Positions 1 to 9,057 of a DNA stretch of 64,000 nt are shown here, piece after piece. Under the pieces are notes generated by a model that did not search any database, was not told the DNA's origin, and saw only the letters and a list, made by a program, of their open reading frames with translations. The stretch's first letter is position 1. The number at the start of each line of letters is the position of its first letter. Location: NCBI GenBank assembly GCA_009783065.1, contig WRHV01000005.1:1-64000 (forward strand). The letters are read 5' to 3'. A program made the position numbers and the translations under genes. Source of the DNA: Betaproteobacteria bacterium. GTDB lineage: Bacteria; Pseudomonadota; Gammaproteobacteria; Burkholderiales; Burkholderiaceae.

Positions 1-125
1 AATGGTACTGGTCCTTTAACCACAGCACCTGTCCGCTTGGCTGTATCAATTATTTCCTGTGCAGACTGGTCAATCAGTTTATAGTCAAACGCCTTTAGGC
101 GAATGCGAATTTTTTGGCTTTGCAT
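1..125 (-). CDS. rpsJ: 30S ribosomal protein S10, N-terminal part (cut by window edge)
   Basis: The reverse strand from 125 reads [20 protein letters not shown] and continues off the left edge. This is the N-terminus of ribosomal protein S10, a small-subunit head protein that also acts as NusE in antitermination. About 41 codons are present. It lies 94 bases downstream of tuf on the same strand, as in the usual str/S10 arrangement, so it is probably co-transcribed with tuf. Confidence 0.93.
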   Translation of the reverse strand, partial: MQSQKIRIRLKAFDYKLIDQSAQEIIDTAKRTGAVVKGPVP

Positions 126-147
126 GTTTTCTTTCTCAAAGAGCGAA

Positions 148-172
148 TTGCGAATAAAAAAATCATTCGCAA
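148..172. other. Small hairpin in the tuf-rpsJ spacer
   Basis: TTGCGAAT at 148-155 and ATTCGCAA at 165-172 form a perfect 8-bp stem around a 9-base loop in the spacer between tuf and rpsJ. No U-tract follows it on the minus strand, so it looks more like an RNA processing or stability element than a terminator. The function is inferred only from position. Confidence 0.4.
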
Positions 173-219
173 CATGTTAAATAATTTAAATACAATCTCT
201 TGCGTTTTCTGCAATATCA

Positions 220-1410
220 TTATTCAATAATTTTGGAGACAACGCCTGCACCTACGGTCTTGCCACCCTCACGAATCGCAAAACGCAATCCCTCTTCCAT
301 CGCAATCGGACTGATCAATCGTACCGTTATCGATACGTTATCTCCAGGCATCACCATCTCCTTATCCTTCGGCAACTCTATCGATCCCGTTACATCTGTT
401 GTCCTAAAGTAAAACTGCGGACGGTAGTTGTTGAAAAACGGTGTATGACGACCTCCCTCCTCCTTCGATAGCACGTATATCTCACCTGTAAACGTGCTAT
501 GCGGCTTAATCGATCCCGGCTTTGCCAATACCTGACCACGCTCAACATCCTCTCGCTTCGTACCGCGCAACAATATCCCCACATTATCGCCAGCCTGACC
601 CTGATCCAATAACTTACGAAACATCTCAACTCCCGTACACGTCGTCTTCGCAGTCGCCTTCAAACCAACAATCTCTATCTCATCTCCTACCTTCACAATC
701 CCGCGTTCCACTCGACCCGTCACCACAGTCCCACGACCAGATATCGAAAATACATCCTCAACAGGCATCAAAAATGCACCATCAATCGCTCGCTCCGGCG
801 TCGGAATGTAACTATCCAACGCATCCGCTAACGCCATGATCGACTCCTCTCCCAATGACCCAGTATCTCCATCCAATGCCATCTTCGCAGAACCCTTGAT
901 GATCGGAATGTCATCTCCAGGAAATTCGTAATGCGATAAAAGCTCTCGCACTTCCATCTCCACTAACTCCAGCAACTCCTCGTCATCCACCATGTCGCAC
1001 TTGTTCAAAAACACCACCATGTACGGAACTCCCACCTGACGTGCCAACAATATATGCTCTCGCGTCTGAGGCATCGGACCATCTGCCGCTGAACACACTA
1101 AAATCGCTCCATCCATCTGCGCCGCACCAGTAATCATGTTCTTGATGTAATCCGCATGACCCGGACAATCCACATGCGCATAATGACGACTCGCCGTCTC
1201 ATACTCCACATGCGCCGTGTTAATCGTAATGCCGCGCGCCTTCTCCTCAGGAGCCGCATCAATCTGGTCGTAATTCTTCGCCTCTCCACCAAACTTCTTC
1301 GATAACACCGTCGCTATCGCCGCTGTTAATGTCGTCTTACCATGATCCACATGACCTATCGTACCTACATTCACGTGCGGCTTCGTCCGCTCAAATTTGC
1401 TCTTTGCCAT
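220..1410 (-). CDS. tuf: Elongation factor Tu
   Basis: 396 residues, full length for bacterial EF-Tu, the GTPase that delivers aminoacyl-tRNA to the ribosome. Visible motifs are G1 GHVDHGKT (about 19-26), G3 DCPGH (about 81-85) and G4 NKCD (about 136-139), followed by the two beta-barrel domains and the C-terminal [13 protein letters not shown] segment. It sits downstream of three tRNA genes (Tyr, Gly, Thr), the context typical of tufB, but is followed by rpsJ, the context typical of tufA. No second tuf copy is inside this window. Confidence 0.98.
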   Translation of the reverse strand: MAKSKFERTKPHVNVGTIGHVDHGKTTLTAAIATVLSKKFGGEAKNYDQIDAAPEEKARGITINTAHVEYETASRHYAHVDCPGHADYIKNMITGAAQMDGAILVCSAADGPMPQTREHILLARQVGVPYMVVFLNKCDMVDDEELLELVEMEVRELLSHYEFPGDDIPIIKGSAKMALDGDTGSLGEESIMALADALDSYIPTPERAIDGAFLMPVEDVFSISGRGTVVTGRVERGIVKVGDEIEIVGLKATAKTTCTGVEMFRKLLDQGQAGDNVGILLRGTKREDVERGQVLAKPGSIKPHSTFTGEIYVLSKEEGGRHTPFFNNYRPQFYFRTTDVTGSIELPKDKEMVMPGDNVSITVRLISPIAMEEGLRFAIREGGKTVGAGVVSKIIE

Positions 1411-1535
1411 TTTCGACTCCTAACGAAAAAAAAACATCAAGGCACAAGCCTGATCTTCGCATTCCTACTACACTTTTTTAAAAATTCATCCTTCGAATGA
1501 TATAACAATACATGGTACTCTTAACTAACAAGTCG

Positions 1536-1610
1536 TGGTGCCCCTGACGTGGATTGAACACGTGACCTCTCCCTTACCAAGGGAGTGCTCTGCCACTGAG
1601 CTACAAGGGC
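1536..1610 (-). tRNA. tRNA-Thr (GGT)
   Basis: The reverse strand folds into a cloverleaf starting GCCCTTG and ending CAGGGGC-A-CCA, with an anticodon stem CTCCC/GGGAG around TTGGTAA, giving anticodon GGT. CCA is encoded. It is the last tRNA before tuf and about 125 bases upstream of it. Confidence 0.96.
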
Positions 1611-1653
1611 ATCTACAACCCCTGCAACTATTTTATCTGCAAGGGAAAGAAGC

Positions 1654-1727
1654 TGGAGCGGGCGAAGGGAATCGAACCCTCATCTTAAGCTTGGAAGGCT
1701 TCTGCTCTACCATTGAGCTACGCCCGC
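1654..1727 (-). tRNA. tRNA-Gly (TCC)
   Basis: The reverse strand reads GCGGGCGTAGCTCAATGG and closes with CGCCCGC-T-CCA. The anticodon loop CTTCCAA gives TCC, glycine. CCA is encoded. It is the middle gene of the tRNA-tuf transcript. Confidence 0.96.
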
Positions 1728-1760
1728 CTGCATCCACTTCAGCTAAACTTGCTGCATTCA

Positions 1761-1846
1761 TGGTGGAGGGGGCTGGATTCGAACCAGCGTACTCGTAAGA
1801 GGGCAGATTTACAGTCTGCTGCCTTTAACCACTCGGCCACCCCTCC
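1761..1846 (-). tRNA. tRNA-Tyr (GTA)
   Basis: A class II tRNA of 86 bases with a long variable arm. It begins GGAGGGGTGGCCGAG, has the anticodon loop CTGTAAA (anticodon GTA) and ends CCCCTCC-A-CCA. It is the first gene of the operon and starts about 15 bases downstream of the -10 box. Confidence 0.96.
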
Positions 1847-1860
1847 GCAAGGAACCCCAA

Positions 1861-1890
1861 ATTATGCCTCAATCTTTATTGGCATGTCAA
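1861..1890 (-). promoter_or_regulatory. Sigma70-type promoter of the tRNA-tuf-rpsJ operon
   Basis: On the minus strand TTGACA (1885-1890) is followed after 18 bases by CATAAT (1861-1866), immediately upstream of tRNA-Tyr. The predicted start lies within about ten bases of the tRNA 5' end, so the leader would be very short. Confidence 0.8.
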
Positions 1891-2183
1891 CGTTCAAAAT
1901 GTAATTCTTGCGTTTATTTGAAAAATACTTTTAATTCGGAAAAACAAAAAAAAATAAAAAGGCATAAAATGATCACAAAAGCCGATAAAGCGATAAATCA
2001 AGGATGCCTTTGACTTATCACTTTGATTTCATCTGATCAACGATGGATATGATCCGCTTATCCAGGCAATAACTATCAGGCCGGCCGGATTATCATAATA
2101 GTCTTAACATAATCGGCTCATTTGGAAAGAAAGCAGGTGCGCTGCATTTGAAGCCATCCCTAATTAAAACCGAAGGAAAACGT
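1891..2183. other. Non-coding stretch upstream of the tRNA operon
   Basis: AT-rich sequence between the tRNA operon promoter (minus strand) and the small gene at 2184 (plus strand). I see no gene, RNA or strong promoter here beyond runs of A that could act as an upstream element for the tRNA operon. Confidence 0.4.
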
Positions 2184-2297
2184 ATGACTAATCAGGAAAA
2201 ACCAAAAATAGATTTTATCACCCGGGCACTGCGGGCACTGGCAATTTTCTTCCTGATCATCGGCATCTATTATTTTGCCAAGGCGTTTTTAAGCTAG
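2184..2297 (+). CDS. Small single-span membrane protein, 37 residues
   Basis: The frame starts ATG at 2184 with AAGGA seven bases upstream (cgaaggaaaacgt) and ends TAG at 2295-2297. The product MTNQEKPKIDFITRALRALA has a hydrophilic, charged N-terminus and then one hydrophobic segment (IFFLIIGIYYFAKAF) of about 15-18 residues. I do not recognise a family. The good ribosome binding site and clean one-TM layout argue that it is real. Its stop codon overlaps the first bases of the palindromic repeat at 2296, so the repeat may have inserted at or just after the original end of the gene. Confidence 0.6.
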   Translation: MTNQEKPKIDFITRALRALAIFFLIIGIYYFAKAFLS

Positions 2298-2474
2298 GGT
2301 CAGCCCTCATTAATTTGTCGTCGCGAAAAGTCGATTTTTTCTGTCTGACAAGGCGCAGGGACAAAATGGGACGATGGCGTATTGAACATACGGCGAGTTC
2401 TATTTTGAACCGGCAACGCAGGCAGGCGGGAATAAGCGGCTTTTCGCGACGACAAATTAATGAGGGCTGACCCT
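2296..2474. repeat. Palindromic dispersed repeat, copy 1 (179 bp)
   Basis: The ends are a near-perfect 34-base inverted repeat: AGGGTCAGCCCTCATTAATT continuing into TGTCGTCGCGAAAAG, mirrored at the right end up to 2474. The interior (about 2330-2440) is shared with a second copy at 22790-22967. It contains no plausible transposase frame and so resembles a MITE-like or intergenic palindromic element. It lies between the small gene at 2184 and the stop of the PBP4-type gene at 2501 and could fold into a long hairpin that ends transcripts from either side. Confidence 0.85.
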
Positions 2475-2500
2475 AAAGCCCCATTTGCCTGACCTGCCAA

Positions 2501-3970
2501 TCAGCCACTATCGTGGACCCAGGTTAGCAACCTATCCCGCGCCTTAATGGCCGACGCCGCATTGGGATGGTTTACCACAAACACAACCGCATAACGCTCG
2601 CCTGATGCTGCCAGCACATAACCGGCAATCGCCCGCACATCCTGGATTGTTCCCGTCTTCAGATGGGCTTTCCCTGCCAGGCTGGTCTGCCGCATGCTCC
2701 GCCATAATGTCCCATCCCGTCCGGCAATCGGCAGGGATGCCATCAATTCCGGCATCACAGCCGAATGGTATGCGGTCACTAAAATATGACCCATGGTTTG
2801 AGGCGAAATACGTTCGGTGCGTGAAAGCCCGGACCCATTTTCAATCTGTAAACCATTTAAGGCAATCCCCTTGGATGCCAGAAACGAACGGACAGCAAAA
2901 GCGCCTCTTTCAGGGCTTGCAGGCCCATTTGAGGATTGCGCGCCAACCGCCATCAGAACATGGCGCGCCATCACATTATTACTATACTTATTGACGTCAC
3001 GAATCACTTCACTCAAAGGCGGAGAAAGCCACTCCGCCAGCAACAGCGCGTCAGGCGGCGTACTCTCATCCCTAACCTGTCCGGTAAACGTGCCGCCTAG
3101 TTCTTTCCATAAATTGGCAAACACGGCCTTGAAAAAACTTGAATCACCCATCGAATAAGGAGAAATAAACCAAATCTGTTCACCGCAGGAAAGTGGATAC
3201 TGTCCTTCAAACACAGCCTGCCTCTCGGAAAACCGGAGGTTGATTTCTTTCTGCCAGCCATTGCATCCCCCCACATCTTTCAAGACCGGCGGGCTAATCA
3301 TGATGCCATCTAACGGGGGAGAAACCAAAACGTCGACTGTCCCGTCAAGACCATTCGGTCTGAATGTCACTTCCAGTGCCTTATGATTTAAAAGCAGCGC
3401 ATCCGGACTGGCATTGTAGGGACGGAAAGGATCATTATCAAAAGCGGCTGGATCAAAATAACGCGCCTCAAATGCGCCGCGATCGAGCACCAGATCTCCG
3501 CGAATTTCGCGAATCCCTTTTGAACGGATTTGACGTAAAAAAAGCCAAAAACTTTCCAGATTGAATTTGGGATCACCGCCCCCTTTGAAAATCAGGTCCC
3601 CATTCAACACATCCCCATTCTGGGTCCCCTTCAAGTAGGCTGCCGTTTTCCAGCGATAAGCCGGTCCCAGTATCTCCAGCGCGGCATAAGTCGTAACCAC
3701 CTTCATAATAGAAGCAGGAACAAAAGGCGTATTATCATTCAACCTGATAGCCGGAATCCTTGATCTGCCCGAACCGGAAAGCGGTTGTACATACACGCCA
3801 ACCGCATCCATCGGAATCCCGACTTTCTTAAGTTCCCGCACAACCGCTTCAGGAACCGGCCGGCTCTCCTGCGCCATACTGCTAACCGGCAAAAACACCT
3901 GTAGGGACAAAGCCAGACAAAGCTGCATGCCCCACCTCAGATAAACCGCAAACCCGCTTTGTACCTTCAT
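2501..3970 (-). CDS. dacB: D-alanyl-D-alanine carboxypeptidase/endopeptidase, PBP4 type
   Basis: 489 residues, close to the usual length for PBP4 (peptidase S13). An N-terminal signal peptide ends near SSMAQ (about 30-34), so it is exported to the periplasm. The three active-site motifs of serine penicillin-binding proteins are visible: SIMK at 87-90, SNN at 330-332 and KTG at 438-440. The enzyme trims peptidoglycan peptides. It stands alone, with a palindromic repeat directly after its stop codon. Confidence 0.92.
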   Translation of the reverse strand: MKVQSGFAVYLRWGMQLCLALSLQVFLPVSSMAQESRPVPEAVVRELKKVGIPMDAVGVYVQPLSGSGRSRIPAIRLNDNTPFVPASIMKVVTTYAALEILGPAYRWKTAAYLKGTQNGDVLNGDLIFKGGGDPKFNLESFWLFLRQIRSKGIREIRGDLVLDRGAFEARYFDPAAFDNDPFRPYNASPDALLLNHKALEVTFRPNGLDGTVDVLVSPPLDGIMISPPVLKDVGGCNGWQKEINLRFSERQAVFEGQYPLSCGEQIWFISPYSMGDSSFFKAVFANLWKELGGTFTGQVRDESTPPDALLLAEWLSPPLSEVIRDVNKYSNNVMARHVLMAVGAQSSNGPASPERGAFAVRSFLASKGIALNGLQIENGSGLSRTERISPQTMGHILVTAYHSAVMPELMASLPIAGRDGTLWRSMRQTSLAGKAHLKTGTIQDVRAIAGYVLAASGERYAVVFVVNHPNAASAIKARDRLLTWVHDSG

Positions 3971-4240
3971 GTATCAAAACCTTCCGTCGAATCCATCTCC
4001 CCGTCTATGGAAAAATCAACCTCATCTTAGGCAATCCGGCTGTCCATTCCGTTATAAAAAATTCAAGTACCCGGATGTATCGCCTAGCTTATTTAGGCCC
4101 ATGCCTCGATCAACCCTAAGCTGCTTTGGGGGAAACCATTATTTTACTGCCTTGGCTCTAAAAATGCTTATTTGCCGCTTCACATTCGAAATATCTTTAC
4201 ACACAGAAATATCTAAATAAGAATTATTTTCATTTAATTG
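3971..4240. other. Gene-free stretch upstream of feoAB
   Basis: About 270 bases between the divergent PBP4-type gene and the feo promoter region. The short open frame at 3969-4220 has no recognisable protein features and no ribosome binding site. I see no RNA gene. Confidence 0.4.
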
Positions 4241-4245
4241 ACATC

Positions 4246-4264
4246 CTTATTAATAATCATTATT
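4246..4264. promoter_or_regulatory. Putative Fur box upstream of feoA
   Basis: A 19-base stretch matches the classical Fur consensus at 14 of 19 positions, including an uninterrupted ATAATCATTAT core at 4253-4263. It lies about 80 bases upstream of feoA in an AT-rich promoter region. A fur gene is present at 22984-23421, so iron repression of the ferrous iron transporter is likely. Confidence 0.65.
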
Positions 4265-4342
4265 ATTTAGACTAATTGAAATGGAACATCTAGCCCGGGT
4301 AATATCCCATACCGGACAGCAGCATCAAGCAGGAACTAAAAA

Positions 4343-4636
4343 ATGACTCTCAAACCGGACGCCCAGTTGCAAAAAATCTGTAATCTGGCACAACTAAAAA
4401 AAGGCGATTGCGCAACCGTCATGGGACTGGCGGATGCAGATGCTCAAAGGCCGGATTTCATCCGGACGCGTCTTATGGAACTGGGTTTTCTCCAGGGAGA
4501 AAAAATTACGGTTATTGCCGAATCATTCCCCGGACGCGATCCGATGGCGGTACGTGTTGGTAGCGCCACCTTTGCATTAAGACGTCTTGAAGCATCCATG
4601 ATTTATGTTACCCAGGACAGCCCCGCAAATACTTGA
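4343..4636 (+). CDS. feoA: Ferrous iron transport protein A
   Basis: 97 residues, a normal size for FeoA, a small cytoplasmic SH3-like protein needed for FeoB function. The central RTRLMELGFLQGEKITVIAE segment and the MAVRVGSATFALRRLEA end are characteristic. It is the first gene of the operon, downstream of a likely Fur box, and its stop lies 34 bases before the preferred feoB start. Confidence 0.93.
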   Translation: MTLKPDAQLQKICNLAQLKKGDCATVMGLADADAQRPDFIRTRLMELGFLQGEKITVIAESFPGRDPMAVRVGSATFALRRLEASMIYVTQDSPANT

Positions 4637-4670
4637 ATCCGGTAGTGTCCCCAAAACAAACAAAAAACGC

Positions 4671-6518
4671 ATGATATCCGTTGCATTGATCGGCAATCCA
4701 AACAGTGGAAAATCGGCCCTTTTCAACCGCTTAACCGGCGCCAATCAGAAAGTAGCCAATTATGCCGGGGTCACGGTAGAACGCAAAGAAGGATTCCTTA
4801 ACACAGCCGGCACATCCTTTAAAATTATTGACCTTCCCGGCACCTACAGTTTAAACACGCTATCTCCGGATGAAGCCGTCACGCGGGAAGTGTTGCAGGG
4901 AATCCGAAAGGAGAATGGCACGATTGATATGGTCGTGCTGGTCACCGACGCCAATAACCTGCGCCGTAATCTCCAGCTTGTATTGGAAGTCAGGCAACTG
5001 GGTTACCCGGCCGTTCTTGTCTTAAACATGATGGACATCGCGAAAAAACGCGGCCTCGAAATTGATACCCGACGACTCTCCAACGAACTCGGGATGCCGG
5101 TTGTAGAAACCATCGCCATCCGTTCAAAAGGCATACCCGAACTCATTGCCAGCCTTCAAAAAAAAGCACAAGCAATCACTTTGACCGGAAAAACAGCCTC
5201 CACCACCCATTCACCGGCAACAGAACCTGCCCAGGAAGAAATCAGCCGTATCCTGAAAACCATCATCAAAACACCTTCCGCATCCGACACCTTCGGAGAC
5301 CGCCTTGACGCCATTGCGCTCCATCCGATACTCGGATACTTATTACTGGCTGCCATCCTGTTTGGCATGTTTCAGGCTGTTTACAGTTGGTCTGCCTTAC
5401 CAATGGAATGGATCGAAAGCGGTGTAACATACGCCGGTGATTTGCTTGGCAGCATTCTGCCTGACGGCATCCTGAAAAGCCTGCTTATTGACGGCATCTT
5501 AGCTGGAGTCGGCAGTGTGATTGTTTTCTTACCGCAAATACTGATTCTCTTTCTATTTATCTTGGTTCTGGAAGAATCCGGATATCTTCCCAGAGCCGCT
5601 TTTCTGCTCGACCGCCTCATGCGTTCCGTCGGCCTCTCAGGACGGGCATTCATCCCCCTCCTCTCTTGTTTTGCCTGTGCCATTCCGGGGATTATGGCTA
5701 CGCGCACCATCCATGATCCACGCAATCGCCTTGCTACCATCATGATCGCCCCGCTCATGACCTGCTCAGCCAGGCTGCCTGTCTATCTCCTTATCATCGG
5801 CGCTTTCATACCCAACACGCGAGTCGGTATTTTCAACATGCAGGGCCTGGTTTTATTCGGACTCTACATCAGCGGCATTCTCTCGGCCATGATCATTGCG
5901 CTACTCATCAAACTCTTTATCGGAAAAAATCAATATCAGCCGCTCTTGATGGAACTACCCGCCTATCACTGGCCCAACCTGCTTAATTTACTGCTTGGTC
6001 TGTGGGAGCGGGCCAAAATATTCGTGATGCGGGCCGGCACCATCATTCTTGCGCTCATGGTCCTGCTCTGGTTCTTTTCCAGCTTTCCAGGCGCTCCCGA
6101 AAACGCAACAGAACCGGCCATCCGGTACAGTTTTGCCGGCCAAATTGGCCATCTTCTGCAATATATATTTGAACCGATCGGTTTTAACTGGCAGCTCTCC
6201 ATTGCCTTAATTCCCGGCATGGCTGCACGTGAAGCCTCCGTTGCCGCCCTCGGCACAGTCTATGCCCTTTCGGCAACCGGTGATGAATTATCTACGGCGC
6301 TCTCTTCCGTCATTGCAACCACCTGGGGGCTGCCAACCGGCTTGTCCTTATTAGCCTGGTATGTCTTTGCTCCTCAGTGCATCCCCACCATCATTGTCAC
6401 AAAACGGGAAACCAATTCGTGGAAATATGCCGGCATCATGACAATCTACCTGTTCGTATTAGCCTATGCCGCATCATTCATCACCTACCGCATCAGTCTG
6501 TTGCTCACAGGAGGATAG
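4671..6518 (+). CDS. feoB: Ferrous iron transporter FeoB
   Basis: From ATG 4671 the protein is about 615 residues and begins MISVALIGNPNSGKS, putting the G1 P-loop at residues 8-15 as is usual for FeoB. G3 (DLPGTYSL) and G4 (NMMD) follow in the cytoplasmic GTPase domain, then two membrane gate domains (for example GRAFIPLLSCFACAIPGIMA and GMAAREASVAALGTVYA). It imports Fe(II) across the inner membrane. It is shorter than the E. coli protein of about 770 residues. An upstream ATG at 4605 would extend it by 22 residues overlapping feoA; I reject it because of the G1 position. Confidence 0.95.
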   Translation: MISVALIGNPNSGKSALFNRLTGANQKVANYAGVTVERKEGFLNTAGTSFKIIDLPGTYSLNTLSPDEAVTREVLQGIRKENGTIDMVVLVTDANNLRRNLQLVLEVRQLGYPAVLVLNMMDIAKKRGLEIDTRRLSNELGMPVVETIAIRSKGIPELIASLQKKAQAITLTGKTASTTHSPATEPAQEEISRILKTIIKTPSASDTFGDRLDAIALHPILGYLLLAAILFGMFQAVYSWSALPMEWIESGVTYAGDLLGSILPDGILKSLLIDGILAGVGSVIVFLPQILILFLFILVLEESGYLPRAAFLLDRLMRSVGLSGRAFIPLLSCFACAIPGIMATRTIHDPRNRLATIMIAPLMTCSARLPVYLLIIGAFIPNTRVGIFNMQGLVLFGLYISGILSAMIIALLIKLFIGKNQYQPLLMELPAYHWPNLLNLLLGLWERAKIFVMRAGTIILALMVLLWFFSSFPGAPENATEPAIRYSFAGQIGHLLQYIFEPIGFNWQLSIALIPGMAAREASVAALGTVYALSATGDELSTALSSVIATTWGLPTGLSLLAWYVFAPQCIPTIIVTKRETNSWKYAGIMTIYLFVLAYAASFITYRISLLLTGG

Positions 6519-6520
6519 CC

Positions 6521-6793
6521 ATGCAGGAAATGCTCGTTTCAATCATTCTTATCGCAGCCATCTGCGTTATCTGGAAACACATGGCGCCCCGTTCCCTTCG
6601 ATCAGGGATCAACCAGGCATGTAAAGAGGCGGCCCTCCGAATGGGCTGGACAGGCATAGCGAAAAAACCAGCCAAAAAAACAGTGACGATTACCCATGAA
6701 TCCGGATGCGCCCTCTGCCATGGCTGCAAGCAACCGGAACCGCCATCCGGATGTGAGATACGCATCCGGCCCAAAAACATTCAAAAACGATAA
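6521..6793 (+). CDS. FeoB-associated small Cys-rich membrane protein
   Basis: 90 residues, starting ATG 6521 two bases after the feoB stop, with a strong GGAGG site (caggaggatagcc). One N-terminal membrane segment (MLVSIILIAAICVIWKHM) is followed by a basic region and a Cys cluster, CALCHGCKQPEPPSGC. Small Cys-rich proteins downstream of feoB are common in betaproteobacteria (annotated as FeoB-associated or DUF6587-type). The cysteines may bind iron or an iron-sulfur cluster, which is inference. Coupled spacing suggests it is made together with FeoB. Confidence 0.82.
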   Translation: MQEMLVSIILIAAICVIWKHMAPRSLRSGINQACKEAALRMGWTGIAKKPAKKTVTITHESGCALCHGCKQPEPPSGCEIRIRPKNIQKR

Positions 6794-6817
6794 TCCGTAC
6801 CCACCCTGTCCAGGCGA

Positions 6818-8188
6818 TCATGCCGTATCAAGCGGTTCATCTTCTATATCGAGATGGATAATAAATTTGGCGCCGCCCAACGGACTCGATTTGACCTGGG
6901 TACTGCCATGATGCTGTTCAGCAATCAGCTTCACATAGGACAAGCCCAATCCGTATCCGCCGGTTGCCCGTGTCCGGCTGTTATCCAGCCGTGCAAAGGG
7001 AGTGAATACCTCATCGTAGGCACTTTCCGGAATGCCGGGGCCATCATCATCGACTTCGATCAAAATACCGCCGCCAGGTAGTTTGTCCACTCTCAACTCC
7101 ACCTGGCTTGATGCATATTTAAACGCATTCAAAAGCAGGTTTTTAACAGCAATGCCGGCAATCTGGCTATCAAAATAAACCATCATATCCTCACCGTGAA
7201 AAACCAGCCGGAAATGCGAGGGCTTTAATGGAATCAGCCCTGCACATAACGCCTCTCCCCACTGCTTGAGGGATGTCTCCACACGATGCAACACAATCTT
7301 ATGCTGCTCCATACGGAAATAATCCAGGCTGACATTAATAAGCGACTCCAGCTCTGCAATGTCACGGTTTATCTCTTCGATATATTGCGCCTGCCTTTCG
7401 GGATTGCTCGCCATCTCATCCAACATACTTACGCTGAACCGCAGCCGCGCAAGCGGCGTCCTTAGTTCATGCGATACGGCGTGCGACATCACCTTGATGT
7501 TAGACACCTGTTTTTCGATTTTCACGGCCATATCGTTTAACACACCGGCCAACGGTTTAAAAAGCCATGTATTGACCGTGCCGGTCCGTGCCTTAAGGTT
7601 GCCCTGCGCCAGCGACTCCGCCGTATCCCGGATGGAAAAAGCATCCCGCCAAAGAGGCGCCATCGCCATATGCCAAAGGCCAAAGAAAATAAGGGCGCTC
7701 AGGACAGACCAAACCAAAAGCAACACCAAAATAGCCATCGCATCCGGTTCAAAAGTACCCGGCTCAATAATCGGGCCAATCTTAAGCAACCTGTTTGGGG
7801 ACAAAGCAACATAAAAGATGAACTGGCTTTCATCAACAGCCAAATCATCATGCGCCAGTTGCTTTTGAACCGATGCCGGCAAAGTGGTTTCTGCAGAAAC
7901 AAACGCCATAGGATAGGAAAAATAAGGCCGGATCTGATCCAGTGCTTCCTCATCCGTTCTTCCGGAATGCTGCATTTTTTCCCGCATCAACTGAACCGTG
8001 CCGCGCATGGCATCCCGATACGGCAGGCTATGCGAAACCGGTGATCCGGTCAGCTCTGGCGGCAGCGAATCAAACACCAGCAACGCCCCATAAGCAATGA
8101 TCCCCTGAATCAGCAGCAAAATAATCAGGTAGCCTATGAGACGGAATCTGAGAGGCCGGCTTGGCATATCAGCAAATTTTCTCATCAT
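6818..8188 (-). CDS. Sensor histidine kinase (RstB-like)
   Basis: 456 residues. A first membrane segment (about 18-40), a periplasmic sensor region and a second membrane segment (about 152-175) precede a HAMP-like linker. The phosphoacceptor motif SHELRTPLARLRFS is near residue 240, and the ATPase domain shows the N box (NLLLNAFKYAS), G1 (DDDGPGIP) and G2 (GGYGLGLSYV). Its start overlaps the stop of the response regulator gene by four bases, so the pair is translationally coupled. Layout and motifs resemble RstB, but the signal sensed cannot be read from sequence. Confidence 0.9.
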   Translation of the reverse strand: MMRKFADMPSRPLRFRLIGYLIILLLIQGIIAYGALLVFDSLPPELTGSPVSHSLPYRDAMRGTVQLMREKMQHSGRTDEEALDQIRPYFSYPMAFVSAETTLPASVQKQLAHDDLAVDESQFIFYVALSPNRLLKIGPIIEPGTFEPDAMAILVLLLVWSVLSALIFFGLWHMAMAPLWRDAFSIRDTAESLAQGNLKARTGTVNTWLFKPLAGVLNDMAVKIEKQVSNIKVMSHAVSHELRTPLARLRFSVSMLDEMASNPERQAQYIEEINRDIAELESLINVSLDYFRMEQHKIVLHRVETSLKQWGEALCAGLIPLKPSHFRLVFHGEDMMVYFDSQIAGIAVKNLLLNAFKYASSQVELRVDKLPGGGILIEVDDDGPGIPESAYDEVFTPFARLDNSRTRATGGYGLGLSYVKLIAEQHHGSTQVKSSPLGGAKFIIHLDIEDEPLDTA

Positions 8189-8931
8189 GCTGATTTTTGC
8201 TCATGAAAGAAGAGGTATCCCTTTCCCCGCACCGTTTTGATACGCTTTGGATAATCCGGATCTTCATTCAGTTTTTTGCGAAGACGGGAAATACGCGCAT
8301 CAATAGACCGATCCAACCCGTCAAAGCTGATCCCCCGTAAAGAATTCAGGATGTCGTCACGGGATAGTATTTGACCGGCATGGCTGGCAAGCAGCCACAA
8401 CAGATCAAATTCTGCTGTCGTGAATTCCACCGGCTCACCATCCAACATAACCTGCCGGGTCTCGCCATTAATATAAAGAGAACCAAACCGCAGACGCGAT
8501 CCATCGGGCACAACTGAAACAAAACCCGTTTGGTCATCCATCAGTTCATTCGGTTCTTGATTATCGGTCTGCTTTCTTCGGAGCAGCGCCCTGATACGTG
8601 CCAAAAGGCGCCTGGGTTCGACCGGCTTGGCCAGATAATCATCCGCGCCCAGTTCCAGTCCGACAATCTCATCAATATCATCTTCACGGGCTGTCAAAAT
8701 CAAAATCAATCCGCCAAAAAGCGGACGAATATCCCGGCAAATATCAAAACCTGACTTCCCTGGCAACATCACATCCAAAATCAGCAAATCCGGCAACATT
8801 GCCAGAATAACGGACTCGGCCGTATCTCCCCTATCGTGCCACTCAACGGTATACCCGTAGTGAACAAGATATTCACGAATCAGATTCGCAAGGCGCTCAT
8901 CATCTTCAACAATCAGTATGCGTTCCGTCAT
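8185..8931 (-). CDS. OmpR-family response regulator (RstA-like)
   Basis: 248 residues. The receiver domain begins ILIVEDDERLANLI and has the phosphoacceptor Asp53 in LLILDVMLPG and the conserved Lys in DDYLAKPVEP. The C-terminal winged-helix DNA-binding domain ends with SRLRKKLNEDPDYPKRIKTV and RGKGYLF. It is the first gene of a two-gene operon with the kinase and probably activates or represses nearby genes. Direct repeats and an RstA-box-like site lie upstream at 9058-9090. Confidence 0.93.
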   Translation of the reverse strand: MTERILIVEDDERLANLIREYLVHYGYTVEWHDRGDTAESVILAMLPDLLILDVMLPGKSGFDICRDIRPLFGGLILILTAREDDIDEIVGLELGADDYLAKPVEPRRLLARIRALLRRKQTDNQEPNELMDDQTGFVSVVPDGSRLRFGSLYINGETRQVMLDGEPVEFTTAEFDLLWLLASHAGQILSRDDILNSLRGISFDGLDRSIDARISRLRKKLNEDPDYPKRIKTVRGKGYLFFHEQKSA

Positions 8932-9057
8932 CAGACTATTTCATCCCAACCACACCAAGGCAATGATTCATTACCCGCTACTTCAAATACGGCATCATAA
9001 CAGACGGCAACCTTTTTATTTCATTGCCGCCCTCTACACCTTCTTCTCTTTATTCGT

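Noticed and set aside
522..839. Open frames antisense to tuf
   Set aside because: Biased Pro/Ser/His composition caused by the strong codon preference of tuf.
2300..2500. 66-codon frame inside the palindromic repeat
   Set aside because: It lies almost wholly in the repeat, is not kept in the second copy, and has no start signal.
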